A DNA stretch of 31,168 nt from the IMG/VR virus record IMGVR_UViG_3300027649_000009, positions 1 to 31,168 of that record; one strand, written 5' to 3'. The DNA is from a virus. Below, piece by piece: positions 6,071 through 12,438 of this stretch. A program made the position numbers and the translations under genes. Each line of letters begins with the position of its first letter. Positions within the stretch are counted from its first letter, which is position 1. Under the pieces are notes generated by a model. It saw nothing but the letters and a program-made list of their open reading frames with translations. It was not told the origin of the DNA and ran no database searches.

Positions 6071-6495
6071 CGCGCGCATCTGTGGCGCTTGCGCCGTTGT
6101 TTGAGCGGCTATGGTCAGACGCGTGTCACGCTGGCGCGGTGGCCGGTGGCCGCGCGGCCGTAGCGCCAATGATTGTTACACAGCGCGCCAGCGTTCTTGA
6201 TGACAGCTCACCGATTGTGCAAGAGTATGTCGTAGCCGGTGGCGTGTGCGGCTTCGCTTGGCTTCAGTTCAAAGGCACAACACCGTTTGGCCGATGGGCC
6301 AAGGAGACTAAATTGGCCAGCGCCGCTTATGGAGGCGGCTTGCAGATAAGCTGTAGAGAGTTTGGCCAGTCTATGCAGCGTAAGGAGGCTTGGTGCTACG
6401 GCGTAGCCAAGTCATTGCAGTCATTTGGAGCGTATAGCTTTGGAGGCAAGCAATACGACTTTACAGATGTCTACTCGTGCAGTCGGATGGACTGA
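6067..6495 (+). CDS. Conserved phage protein ending SRMD
   Basis: A 142-residue protein. After a GC-word-coded Ala/Gly stretch the sequence shows VVAGGVCGFAWLQFKG, FGRWAKETKLASAAYGGGLQ, REFGQSMQRKEAWCYG and a terminal SRMD. The combination G-CGFAW-x-K, YGGG-x-I, GQS-xRKEA and a C-terminal SRxD is one I recognise from a family found in many phages, of unknown function. The start overlaps the previous stop. The conserved residues clustered in GQSMQRKEA suggest a binding site but none has been assigned here. Confidence 0.7.
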   Translation: MTRASVALAPLFERLWSDACHAGAVAGGRAAVAPMIVTQRASVLDDSSPIVQEYVVAGGVCGFAWLQFKGTTPFGRWAKETKLASAAYGGGLQISCREFGQSMQRKEAWCYGVAKSLQSFGAYSFGGKQYDFTDVYSCSRMD

Positions 6496-6513
6496 GCGCC
6501 AGCGAAGTATGTC

Positions 6514-6539
6514 GGCCGCGCGTCAGGTAGCGCGCGGCC
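6514..6539 (+). terminator. 26-bp GC hairpin element, inverted copy
   Basis: GGCCGCGC at 6514-6521 pairs with GCGCGGCC at 6532-6539. The 26 bases are the reverse complement of 3413-3438 except for one position. Like the first copy it lies just after a gene and just before AAAGGAGACC of the next one. No T-run follows. Confidence 0.6.
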
Positions 6540-6565
6540 ACCACCACCAAAGGAGACCAAAGGCT

Positions 6566-6910
6566 ATGTCTAACATGTACACGAAAAATTACAATGGAGC
6601 AGATTTGGGAGATGACTTCAAGCGCTTTTACAATAAAGTCAAGCGCGTGATTGTTGCAGAGCTACGCGATGCTAATTGCACAAACTTGCAGATGTCGCGG
6701 CAGTTTTACTACTTTACCGGTTTCTTCACAGCGGCTGATGGACAAGTGTATTACTTTAGCTGTTCTGATGTGAGATGGTTTGTGTTTACGCATTTGATGG
6801 TGCGCGCCGCTAAACACTACGGCGACTATGAAGGCTCTATAAATCATTATGTGCGCTTGCACTCTCTTGCACAATGGACGCTGGCGCGCGCCAGCCAAGT
6901 AGAGGCGTAA
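6566..6910 (+). CDS. Conserved phage protein, function unknown
   Basis: A 114-residue protein with AAAGGAGACC before the ATG. The sequence follows a pattern I know from many phages: a basic helix (DDFKRFYNKVKRVIVAELRD), CTNLQMSRQFYYFTGFF, a G-QVYYFS turn, SDVRW, then a helix MVRAAKHYGDYEGSINHYV. The core FYYFTGFF...G-x-YYFS-SDVR and a D-x-G-x-N-Y end are the recognisable elements. No function is known. Aromatic-rich, soluble, no membrane span. Confidence 0.65.
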   Translation: MSNMYTKNYNGADLGDDFKRFYNKVKRVIVAELRDANCTNLQMSRQFYYFTGFFTAADGQVYYFSCSDVRWFVFTHLMVRAAKHYGDYEGSINHYVRLHSLAQWTLARASQVEA

Positions 6911-6914
6911 GACC

Positions 6915-7145
6915 ATGAAGATAAAGGGTCAAGAATACAACGGACATCCTTCTAAAGGGCATTGGAATGTGGCTTTATGGATAAACAACGATGAGTGTAC
7001 ATATAGCGTGGCAATGACCGCGCTGAAGGAGCGCGGCCGCAAATCAGCGGCGCGGTGGCTCATCATGCACATGTTACCGGCGCGTACGCCAGATGGCTAC
7101 CAATACACATATGCGCGCGTTTACGCCGCTCTAGACCAAGAATAA
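6915..7145 (+). CDS. Small conserved protein with WNVALWINNDE motif
   Basis: A 76-residue protein. The motif WNVALWINNDECTY at residues about 17-30 is typical of a small phage/bacterial family (I recall it as DUF7249-like) with N/T-W-NVALWI-NDE-LY. The rest is a basic helix (LKERGRKSAARWLIMHML) and YQYTYARVYAALDQE. Only four bases separate it from the previous stop and no clear Shine-Dalgarno is visible besides AGAGG at 6901-6905, so coupling is likely. Function unknown. Confidence 0.65.
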   Translation: MKIKGQEYNGHPSKGHWNVALWINNDECTYSVAMTALKERGRKSAARWLIMHMLPARTPDGYQYTYARVYAALDQE

Positions 7146-7155
7146 GGAGACCAGC

Positions 7156-7383
7156 ATGTTTACGAAACAACACTACGAAGTGGTGGCAAGCGTCTTGCGC
7201 GATGTACGCGACATGGCGCGCCGCCAAGAAATAGCAACTGCGTTTGCGCGGCGCTTCGCCATAGACAATGAGCGCTTCAATAAAGAGCGCTTCTTGCGCG
7301 CCGCCAGCGCCAAAGATGCAGACACGACCGGCGCGGTGGCCGGTGGCGCGGCTGGCGCCACAGGAGGCCAAGATGCAAGCTGA
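7156..7383 (+). CDS. Small conserved protein with FTKQHYE start
   Basis: A 75-residue protein. MFTKQHYEVVASVLRD, FARRFAIDNERFNKERFLRA is a helix-rich pattern that I recognise from many small phage proteins (FT-KHYE-IA...FA-DN-RFD--RFL-A). Function unknown. The C-terminal 20 residues (TTGAVAGGAAGATGG) are low complexity from GC-rich words. TAAGGAGACC precedes the ATG. It overlaps the next gene by 11 bases. Confidence 0.65.
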   Translation: MFTKQHYEVVASVLRDVRDMARRQEIATAFARRFAIDNERFNKERFLRAASAKDADTTGAVAGGAAGATGGQDAS

Positions 7384-7843
7384 CGAGTATCTAGAAGACG
7401 ACATTGACGCTATGTTTGAAGAGTGGCGCGCGCATGCGTTTATGCCGCCAGCGCCAGACCATCAGCGCGCATGGGAGTTCACTGTGAAGGCGCTGTACGA
7501 CAACATCGGTCATGACTGGTACTTCCGTTTGACGATGCTTACCGTTATGAAGCATCTGTGGAAGAACATACGCGCCGTGGAGCTGGAGACTGAACGATTG
7601 TTGATGCACAATCGCAACGCGATGTATGCGACACAAATCCGGTTTATACAATCGTTGTTGCTGGCGGTGATAGAGCCAACTGATGAAGCGTCAGCAGTAG
7701 AGCTGGCGCGCGCCGATAGTTTGGCCGATGGATTGCCAGCGGCCGTACATGACATGTGTTTGAGAAAGGCCGAGGGCATGCTAAAGAGCTGGCCTCGGCC
7801 AGCCGTTTACCAAAATTTAGTCATAAAGGAGGCTACGACATGA
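7373..7843 (+). CDS. Hypothetical helical protein
   Basis: A 156-residue protein starting at the ATG at 7373, which has AGGAGG at 7362-7367 six to eleven bases upstream inside the previous gene. The frame is open to 7268 but that part lies wholly inside the upstream gene and has no Shine-Dalgarno. The protein is acidic and helical (EYLEDDIDAMFEEWRAHAF, then VKHLW-like VMKHLWKNIRAVELETERLL, then FIQSLLLAVIEPTDEASAVE). I do not recognise it. Its stop overlaps the next start (ATGA). Confidence 0.55.
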   Translation: MQADEYLEDDIDAMFEEWRAHAFMPPAPDHQRAWEFTVKALYDNIGHDWYFRLTMLTVMKHLWKNIRAVELETERLLMHNRNAMYATQIRFIQSLLLAVIEPTDEASAVELARADSLADGLPAAVHDMCLRKAEGMLKSWPRPAVYQNLVIKEATT

Positions 7844-8328
7844 CACACTTTGCAGAGTTGAAGCTGGCGGTGGCCGCGGTGGCGCATGGAGAAGAAGTCT
7901 TGGATGTGGAAGCGCATCCGCTAAATCTTGTGCGGCTACGCGACATGGTGATTGGGATGCAACGCGAATTGCGCGTACACGCTGAGGCCATAGAACAAGC
8001 GCTTATAGAGTGCATAGACGCGCAAGGCGACATAGTTCTTTCAGATACAGAGCGGCTGTATGTCGGCTTTACCAAGACAACGCGGTCTATAGATGACCAG
8101 AGCATACTGATGGCGGTGCTAGACGCTGGCGGTGGCAATCTAGAGTTGCTTACCACCGGCGATGGCGGTGTGCTGGCGTCACAGCCGTGGAAGCATGGAG
8201 CGGTACGCAAGCTGATTGGCGATGAGCGCTTTGGCGGCCTCTTTACCGAGGAGACGCGCAAGGACATAAAGACTGGCAAGCCGGTGCGCTCTGTAAAGGT
8301 CTTTGACAGCCGGTTTGCGGCGTCATAG
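7840..8328 (+). CDS. Conserved hypothetical protein upstream of recombination genes
   Basis: A 162-residue protein with one of the strongest ribosome-binding sites here (TAAAGGAGG at 7825-7833, six bases before the ATG). It shows a long helix (VRLRDMVIGMQRELRVHAEA), then GDIVLSDTERLYVGFTKTTR, then GGNLELL, and ends VRSVKVFDSRF. The part RLYVG-TK-TR, a variable loop, WKHG-VRKLIGD and K-GKPVRSVK resembles conserved phage proteins that sit beside single-strand annealing genes. A role in the recombination module is inference from that position; no catalytic motif is visible. Confidence 0.55.
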   Translation: MTHFAELKLAVAAVAHGEEVLDVEAHPLNLVRLRDMVIGMQRELRVHAEAIEQALIECIDAQGDIVLSDTERLYVGFTKTTRSIDDQSILMAVLDAGGGNLELLTTGDGGVLASQPWKHGAVRKLIGDERFGGLFTEETRKDIKTGKPVRSVKVFDSRFAAS

Positions 8329-8358
8329 AGAAGCTTTTTTCAACAGGAGAAAAATATT

Positions 8359-8658
8359 ATGGATGCAGTGATTACGCGGCGTCAGTATACAGCGGCCACC
8401 GCGGCGCAACTAGAAGCGTTGCGCGCGCGCACATTTGACAAGACATTTGAAGGGCATGGCCGCTTGGCGTTTGAGCGCGCCGCGCGGCTGGACAAGGACA
8501 AGCAATATGACTTGGCAGATGTAGTGCGCGTGTTGTGTGTCATTGGAGAGGACTTTTTGTGGATGGCTACAAACGATGAAACGCTCGCTGACAGTCCACA
8601 TTTGTTTGAGACCGTGCAAGACAATATTTCGTTGCTACAGGAAGTGGTGTTGTCATGA
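8359..8658 (+). CDS. Hypothetical small protein
   Basis: A 99-residue helical protein with ACAGGAGA before its ATG. ITRRQYTAATAAQLEALRAR, then RLAFERAARLDKDKQYDLAD, then VVRVLCVIGEDFLWMA. Not recognised. The 30-base gap before it has no promoter-like hexamers. Its TGA overlaps the ATG of the ribbon-helix-helix gene (ATGA), which may link its expression to that regulator. Confidence 0.5.
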   Translation: MDAVITRRQYTAATAAQLEALRARTFDKTFEGHGRLAFERAARLDKDKQYDLADVVRVLCVIGEDFLWMATNDETLADSPHLFETVQDNISLLQEVVLS

Positions 8659-8894
8659 GCAATCTAAATGCGGCAAAGCAAAACGAACAGTCCATAACGG
8701 TATGGTACTCCAACGCTGAGTTTGCACATATACAAGCGTATTGTAAAATCGGCGGCTTCAACAGAAGCGCCGTTATACGCAAGGCGCTGGCGCTGTACAT
8801 GGCCACCAATCCGATGCGGCCGCCTATGCCTTCAAACTTACCGGTAGCGCTTGTAGATTTAGATTGGTCTGGACTAGACGATAAAGGAGACTAA
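8655..8894 (+). CDS. Ribbon-helix-helix-like DNA-binding protein
   Basis: A 79-residue protein. Residues about 11-49 fit a CopG/Arc-type fold: a beta strand SITVWYSN, helix EFAHIQAYCKI, a GGFNRS turn, and helix AVIRKALALYMA. Such proteins bind DNA as dimers and often repress their own operon. The C-terminal 30 residues are proline-rich then acidic (LVDLDWSGLDDKGD). It lies directly ahead of the bet/recT gene (one base gap), so regulating that gene is a reasonable guess. No operator was identified for it. Confidence 0.65.
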   Translation: MSNLNAAKQNEQSITVWYSNAEFAHIQAYCKIGGFNRSAVIRKALALYMATNPMRPPMPSNLPVALVDLDWSGLDDKGD

Positions 8895-8895
8895 C

Positions 8896-9831
8896 ATGAC
8901 AACAGAATTAGACATAAACTTGTTGCGCCGTACTTTGGGCGCTGGCGCTTCAGCAGACGACTTTGAGATGTTTGTGCAACAATGCAGACGCACCGGTCTT
9001 GACCCTTTTGCGCGTCAGATTTGTATGGTACTGCGGCGCAACAAGAGCGCATCGGGAGATTGGCAAGTCAAGTCCACGATTATGATTACCATAGATGGCG
9101 CGCGTTTGATGGCCGCGCGCACCGGCTTGTACAACGGTAGCGACAACGATTGGTGTGGAGAAGATGGCGTTTGGCATGATGTGTGGCTGAAGAACACGCC
9201 ACCGGCCGCGGCGCGCACATGTGTATATCGTGGTAGCGCCAAGTTTACCGGCATCGCGTTGTGGCGGGAGTATGGAGCCAACGCAAATGGGCCGCTATGG
9301 AAGAGCATGGGCGCACATCTTTTGGCCAAATGCAGCGAGATGCTGGCGTTACGCAAAGGCTTCCCTGCTGAGTTGGCTGGCCTTTACAGCGCTGACGAGA
9401 TGGCGCAAGCGGACACCGGCTGGAGTGAAGGCGCGCCGGTGAGCGCGGCCACCGCCAGCGCCACCGCGGAGACACCTGCGCAAGCAGAAAAGCCTGCAGA
9501 AGCCGCGCCGCCACAGCAATTACCGGCTTCTGGCGTAAGCGCCAGCGCGCCACCGGCCGCGGTGGCCGCGCTCCGTGGTAAGGTTACGCCACCGCGCCAG
9601 CCGTTCATCGGGCCGTATAACATCATAAACGGCGATGGTACGGAAGAAGCGGTGTTAGACATAGACGGTTTATGCAGATGGGGTATCGTAACCTTCCCGT
9701 CAGCGTTTACAGAAGCTGAAGATGTCAAAGCCGCGTTGCGCGGTAAAGGCATAAAGGCTTGGAAGAGCGATACGGATGCGCTGGCGTTACAGCGCATGTT
9801 AGCTCATGTGGTGCTGACGCGTAGCACATAA
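8896..9831 (+). CDS. bet: RecT/Bet-family single-strand annealing recombinase
   Basis: A 311-residue protein. The N-terminal 175 residues match the Bet-type annealing proteins: FEMFVQQCRRTGLDPFARQI (about 23-42), SGDWQVKSTIMITIDGARL, AARTGLYNGSD, then AHLLAKCSEMLALRKGFPAE. Such proteins coat single-stranded DNA and anneal complementary strands during phage recombination and replication. Residues about 180-235 are an Ala/Pro linker made of GC-rich words, followed by a separate C-terminal domain of about 75 residues (AVLDIDGLCRWG, AFTEAEDVKAALRGKGIKAW) I do not recognise. AAAGGAGACT precedes the ATG. No 5'-3' exonuclease partner is adjacent; the VRR-NUC gene at 10576 is the nearest nuclease. 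Confidence 0.85.
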   Translation: MTTELDINLLRRTLGAGASADDFEMFVQQCRRTGLDPFARQICMVLRRNKSASGDWQVKSTIMITIDGARLMAARTGLYNGSDNDWCGEDGVWHDVWLKNTPPAAARTCVYRGSAKFTGIALWREYGANANGPLWKSMGAHLLAKCSEMLALRKGFPAELAGLYSADEMAQADTGWSEGAPVSAATASATAETPAQAEKPAEAAPPQQLPASGVSASAPPAAVAALRGKVTPPRQPFIGPYNIINGDGTEEAVLDIDGLCRWGIVTFPSAFTEAEDVKAALRGKGIKAWKSDTDALALQRMLAHVVLTRST

Positions 9832-9850
9832 CATCGGTTACACTTTATCG

Positions 9851-9881
9851 GGCGCGCCAGCCGTGATGGCGCTGGCGCGCC
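9851..9881 (+). terminator. Strong GC hairpin after bet
   Basis: GGCGCGCCAGC (9851-9861) pairs perfectly with GCTGGCGCGCC (9871-9881) around a 9-base loop, 20 bases after the bet stop. No T-run follows, so termination could be partial or factor-dependent. Confidence 0.55.
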
Positions 9882-9893
9882 TTCAGAAACAAC

Positions 9894-9917
9894 ATTGCCG
9901 CGGCGTCTCGCGGCAAT
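9894..9917 (+). terminator. Second hairpin after bet
   Basis: ATTGCCGCG (9894-9902) pairs perfectly with CGCGGCAAT (9909-9917) around GCGTCT. With the preceding hairpin it forms a tandem stem-loop pair in the 317-base gap after bet, again without a T-run. Confidence 0.55.
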
Positions 9918-10148
9918 CACATAGCTTTGAGCGGATGGCTACCGTACCGGCCGATAAGACGCTATCTACGCCAGCGCGGCGCTATGTTAGATGAGCGCCA
10001 GTCTGGCCAGCGTTGTATGTGTAGAGCAAATCCTGATGCTAAATCCTGTCAGGAACATGAGGGGGTAGGGGGAGTATGCGTTTGTTTTACACTACGCTTC
10101 TAAAATAGGATTTATATATATATGTGTTCATAAAAGGAGTTCACAAGT
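9918..10148 (+). promoter_or_regulatory. Regulatory gap: direct/inverted repeats, G-runs and AT-rich promoter-like region
   Basis: No gene is visible. AAATCCTG is repeated directly at 10028 and 10041, and TCCTGA (10031-10036) forms an inverted repeat with TCAGGA (10049-10054), an operator-like arrangement. GGGGGTAGGGGGAG follows at about 10061-10074. Then comes an AT-rich stretch, with TTTACA at 10086, TAAAAT at 10101 and TTTATATATATATG from 10111; one of these probably holds a promoter but no pair has ideal spacing. AAAAGGAGT at 10132-10140 is the Shine-Dalgarno of the next gene. Confidence 0.45.
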
Positions 10149-10595
10149 ATGGAGACCAATAAGATAGATTACCAAGGATGGATGGCTCATGACCGCGGTG
10201 TAGATGAGGTCGCGGTAAGCGGCTGGCGCAAGCGTTCAGAGCGCGTATTGAAGGTGGAGATAAAAGAACAACTAGCAAACGCCTGTGGCTATGGACTGTT
10301 ACTTGTTCAGCATTGGGGGAAGAATAGAATGCGGCCTGAGGCGGTGGAGTTTTACGAAGCTTGCATTTTATGCTACGATAATGAGATGTACGGACATTTT
10401 CTTTCTGGTAGTGTGCTGGAAGAATGGTTTAGCAAGGACTGGCGCGGCGTCAAAGGCCAGCGGCCTTTACCAATGCAGCTCTTTGAGCGCGCGCTGATGG
10501 TCAAGCAAAGACTGATAGACGAGCAGGAAGCTGAGCGCCACCGCGCGCCGGTGGCCTTGCGCATATCTCTGCTGGATGGCGGCGCGCTCAGATAA
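10149..10595 (+). CDS. Hypothetical protein
   Basis: A 148-residue protein I do not recognise, first gene after the regulatory gap, with AAAAGGAGT eight bases upstream. Largely helical: WRKRSERVLKVEIKEQLANA, GYGLLLVQHWG, AVEFYEACILCYDNEMYGHF, LFERALMVKQRLIDEQEAER. No metal-binding or nucleotide-binding motif is visible. It overlaps the VRR-NUC gene by 20 bases, so the two are probably translated together and may work together in DNA metabolism. Confidence 0.55.
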   Translation: METNKIDYQGWMAHDRGVDEVAVSGWRKRSERVLKVEIKEQLANACGYGLLLVQHWGKNRMRPEAVEFYEACILCYDNEMYGHFLSGSVLEEWFSKDWRGVKGQRPLPMQLFERALMVKQRLIDEQEAERHRAPVALRISLLDGGALR

Positions 10596-10947
10596 CAATC
10601 AGCCGGTCATCGTCGCAACATTGCGACAATGCGGCGCGTCTGTATGTCATTTACATGCTGTCGGCCGCGGTGTGCCTGACTTGCTTGTCGGCTACCGCGG
10701 CCACAATATGCTTGTAGAAGTCAAGACAGCCACCGGCCATCTAAACGCTTTACAAGAAACATGGCACACAAGCTGGCGCGGACAAGTCGCGGTCATCTAC
10801 ACGACAGAGGACGCGGTGGCGCTTCTGCAATCCGTCACAGCTTACGGCGCGCCACCTTTTATACATGTGGCCGCTTCACGCGGCCGCGAGAGCGCGACAC
10901 AACACGCAACGCGCTTTAGATCTAAATACAAAACAAAGGTAACATGA
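10576..10947 (+). CDS. VRR-NUC domain nuclease
   Basis: A 123-residue single-domain nuclease of the PD-(D/E)XK superfamily. GVPDLLVGYRGHNMLVEVKT (about 32-51) supplies the acidic D35, then E48 and K50 of EVK, followed by Q60 in HLNALQETW; this is the VRR-NUC/Holliday-resolvase-like arrangement. In phages such small stand-alone VRR-NUC proteins process replication or recombination intermediates. It sits in one run with RecT/Bet upstream and a second nuclease-like gene downstream. Overlaps the gene before by 20 bases and the one after by ATGA. Confidence 0.85.
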   Translation: MAARSDNNQPVIVATLRQCGASVCHLHAVGRGVPDLLVGYRGHNMLVEVKTATGHLNALQETWHTSWRGQVAVIYTTEDAVALLQSVTAYGAPPFIHVAASRGRESATQHATRFRSKYKTKVT

Positions 10948-11594
10948 AAACTAAAACAAAGTTCATCACAATCGCAAGCGCGATGCTCAAAGAACACAGA
11001 AGACATTACGCGGCGCTGGCGCTGGCCTGTGCAATCGCGTTCAGCGCAAGCGCCGGTAGCACAATGGCTTTATCACAAGGCGCCAGCGCGCCTTCACATA
11101 CCATCGTTACGGCCGCCAGCACAAAGCCGCTTCCATCGGCAACATCTACAACAGCGCCACCGCCGACACGCACACAACGGCCAACGCCGACGATGACACC
11201 GTTTATCGGTTTGCTTGATGTAGAGCCAGCGCGCTTTACCGCGCGCTTGTCTTACTATTGGCCACCTTTAGGAGGGACAAATTGTCATCACGCAAACTGG
11301 CGCAACGGTCTATGTATGACGCTTCTACTTGGCCAGCCGTGGAGTGATTGGGCCGGTGCTGGCGCGGCTTGTCCACCAAGCATTCCTTTGAAGGCGCGCG
11401 TGTACATAGAGCGTTTGAAGCGCTCGTACTATTGTGTAGATAGAGGCGGCGCGATAGACGACATGCCAGATGGAACAAAGTTTATAGACTTGTTACAAGA
11501 CCGGCCGCCTACCTTCCCTGATTGGGACATTGGCATCATTGTAGACATGTATTGTCCGCGCGGATGCTACACATCAGAGGCGTATGTTGAATGA
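10944..11594 (+). CDS. Membrane-anchored 3D-domain-like (double-psi beta-barrel) protein
   Basis: A 216-residue protein. A basic N-terminus is followed by one hydrophobic segment (AALALACAIAFSASAGSTMA, about 23-42), acting as signal or anchor, then a Thr/Pro-rich linker (about 57-85) typical of wall-facing proteins. The C-terminal domain (about 97-216) has RLSYYWPP, six cysteines likely to be disulphide-bonded, IPLKARVYIE, then YYCVDRGGAID and KFIDLL; ipl...v.I...CxDrGG.i.g..IDL matches the 3D domain of lytic-transglycosylase-like proteins, with D166 and D182 as candidate catalytic aspartates. It could be a second wall hydrolase or an infection-stage protein. Confidence 0.65.
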   Translation: MKTKTKFITIASAMLKEHRRHYAALALACAIAFSASAGSTMALSQGASAPSHTIVTAASTKPLPSATSTTAPPPTRTQRPTPTMTPFIGLLDVEPARFTARLSYYWPPLGGTNCHHANWRNGLCMTLLLGQPWSDWAGAGAACPPSIPLKARVYIERLKRSYYCVDRGGAIDDMPDGTKFIDLLQDRPPTFPDWDIGIIVDMYCPRGCYTSEAYVE

Positions 11595-12093
11595 CCGGCG
11601 CTTGGCGATAGAGACGCCAGCTTGGCGCGCTCAAACAGACCAAGAAGATTACGCGTACGCCATCTTTATGCGACATTGGCCTGAGCTGACGGTTCAGCGC
11701 ACAGATAAAACGAGACCGCTACCGTTTGACGCTTATGTGCTAAAGCAAGGCCAGCGCATTGCGCTTGTAGAAGCAAAGTGCAGAGAGTTCACCTTCCAGA
11801 CATTTACAAAGCAATACAAAAGCCAATGGCTGCTGAGCGAGAGCAAGCTGACCGTGCTGGCGCAATGCGCTTTACAACACAAGCTTCCAGCATATGGATT
11901 TCTATACTTTATAAACTGCAAGATTTTATTGTATACGGTGCTGGCAAGCCGCGCTGGCGCGATTGTTGAAAGAGAGGCCAAAATTGTAACAAGCCAACAG
12001 AAATACTTGCAGAATACCGACACGCGGCCGTGTGCGCTGGTGTCTATGAGCGGCGCGCCAATTCTGCAATGGTACGGAAGTCCCGCTTGGTAA
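11584..12093 (+). CDS. PD-(D/E)XK nuclease-like protein
   Basis: A 169-residue protein. After a helix (DYAYAIFMRHWPELTVQR) come LPFDAYVLKQGQRIALVEAK (about 46-65) and CREFT: D49, 13 residues, E63-A-K65, the spacing of the PD-(D/E)XK core. An FQTF-x-KQYKSQW helix follows, then a hydrophobic strand (YGFLYFINCKILLYTVL). This is consistent with small phage nucleases of the restriction-endonuclease fold. A specific role is unknown. It overlaps the previous gene by 11 bases and ends the run before a promoter-containing gap. Confidence 0.6.
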   Translation: MLNDRRLAIETPAWRAQTDQEDYAYAIFMRHWPELTVQRTDKTRPLPFDAYVLKQGQRIALVEAKCREFTFQTFTKQYKSQWLLSESKLTVLAQCALQHKLPAYGFLYFINCKILLYTVLASRAGAIVEREAKIVTSQQKYLQNTDTRPCALVSMSGAPILQWYGSPAW

Positions 12094-12151
12094 GCCGGTA
12101 CGCGCTGGCGGCCGCGCCACCGCGGCCACCGGCCACCGCGCCAGCCGCTTG

Positions 12152-12160
12152 TGCTATACT
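12152..12160 (+). promoter_or_regulatory. Extended -10 promoter for the modification operon
   Basis: TGCTATACT is a near-perfect extended -10 element (TGn plus TATACT at 12155-12160), in a GC-rich gap of 162 bases. No good -35 is seen at the usual distance, which extended -10 promoters tolerate. Just upstream, GCTGGCG (12104-12110) can pair with CGCCAGC (12139-12145) as a possible terminator of the previous run. Confidence 0.5.
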
Positions 12161-12197
12161 TATTCTGTAGTCGGACTGGTCTCCTGCTATGGCTCAT

Positions 12198-12221
12198 AGG
12201 CCGCGCGCCCATACGCGGCCT
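12198..12221 (+). promoter_or_regulatory. Leader hairpin
   Basis: AGGCCGCG (12198-12205) pairs with CGCGGCCT (12214-12221), followed by TTGAGTTG. It lies about 30 bases into the transcript expected from the promoter at 12152 and 35 bases before the next start, so it could attenuate or stabilise the leader. Confidence 0.45.
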
Positions 12222-12255
12222 TTGAGTTGCTTGCAGACATAAACAAGGAGAAGAC

Positions 12256-12438
12256 ATGAAGATGAAACAGTTGTTGGCCAGCAGAAAGTTTTGGTCTATG
12301 GTGATTGCTGTAGCCGGTATTCTGACGGCATGGTACAACGCGCAAATCATCGCCACAGACGCGATAAACGCTCTTGTCGCTACGATGGCCGCGTACAGCA
12401 TTGCCACCGGTATAGACGACAATGGCTCTAACGCATAG
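12256..12438 (+). CDS. Small membrane protein, holin-like
   Basis: A 60-residue protein with AAGGAGAAG before the ATG. A basic start (MKMKQLLASRKFW) precedes two hydrophobic stretches (SMVIAVAGILTAWY, then DAINALVATMAAYSIATGI), and the end is short and polar. The start with R-KFW-M-V and two membrane-like segments is common in small phage holins. It lies near the 3D-domain protein rather than the GH25 gene. Its 3' end overlaps the ParB-like gene by 17 bases, so it leads the modification operon. It may instead have a membrane function tied to that operon. Confidence 0.6.
   Translation: MKMKQLLASRKFWSMVIAVAGILTAWYNAQIIATDAINALVATMAAYSIATGIDDNGSNA

Noticed and set aside
9918-10080. Possible tRNA or small RNA in the long gap
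   Set aside because: No T-loop GTTC-type motif or cloverleaf could be drawn.
11733-12422. Minus-strand open frame of 229 codons
   Set aside because: It lies opposite the nuclease-like gene, the promoter gap and the small membrane gene, lacks a ribosome site and has no recognisable motif; a by-product of GC-rich sequence. The same holds for 5288-5872 and 26218-26856 on the minus strand.
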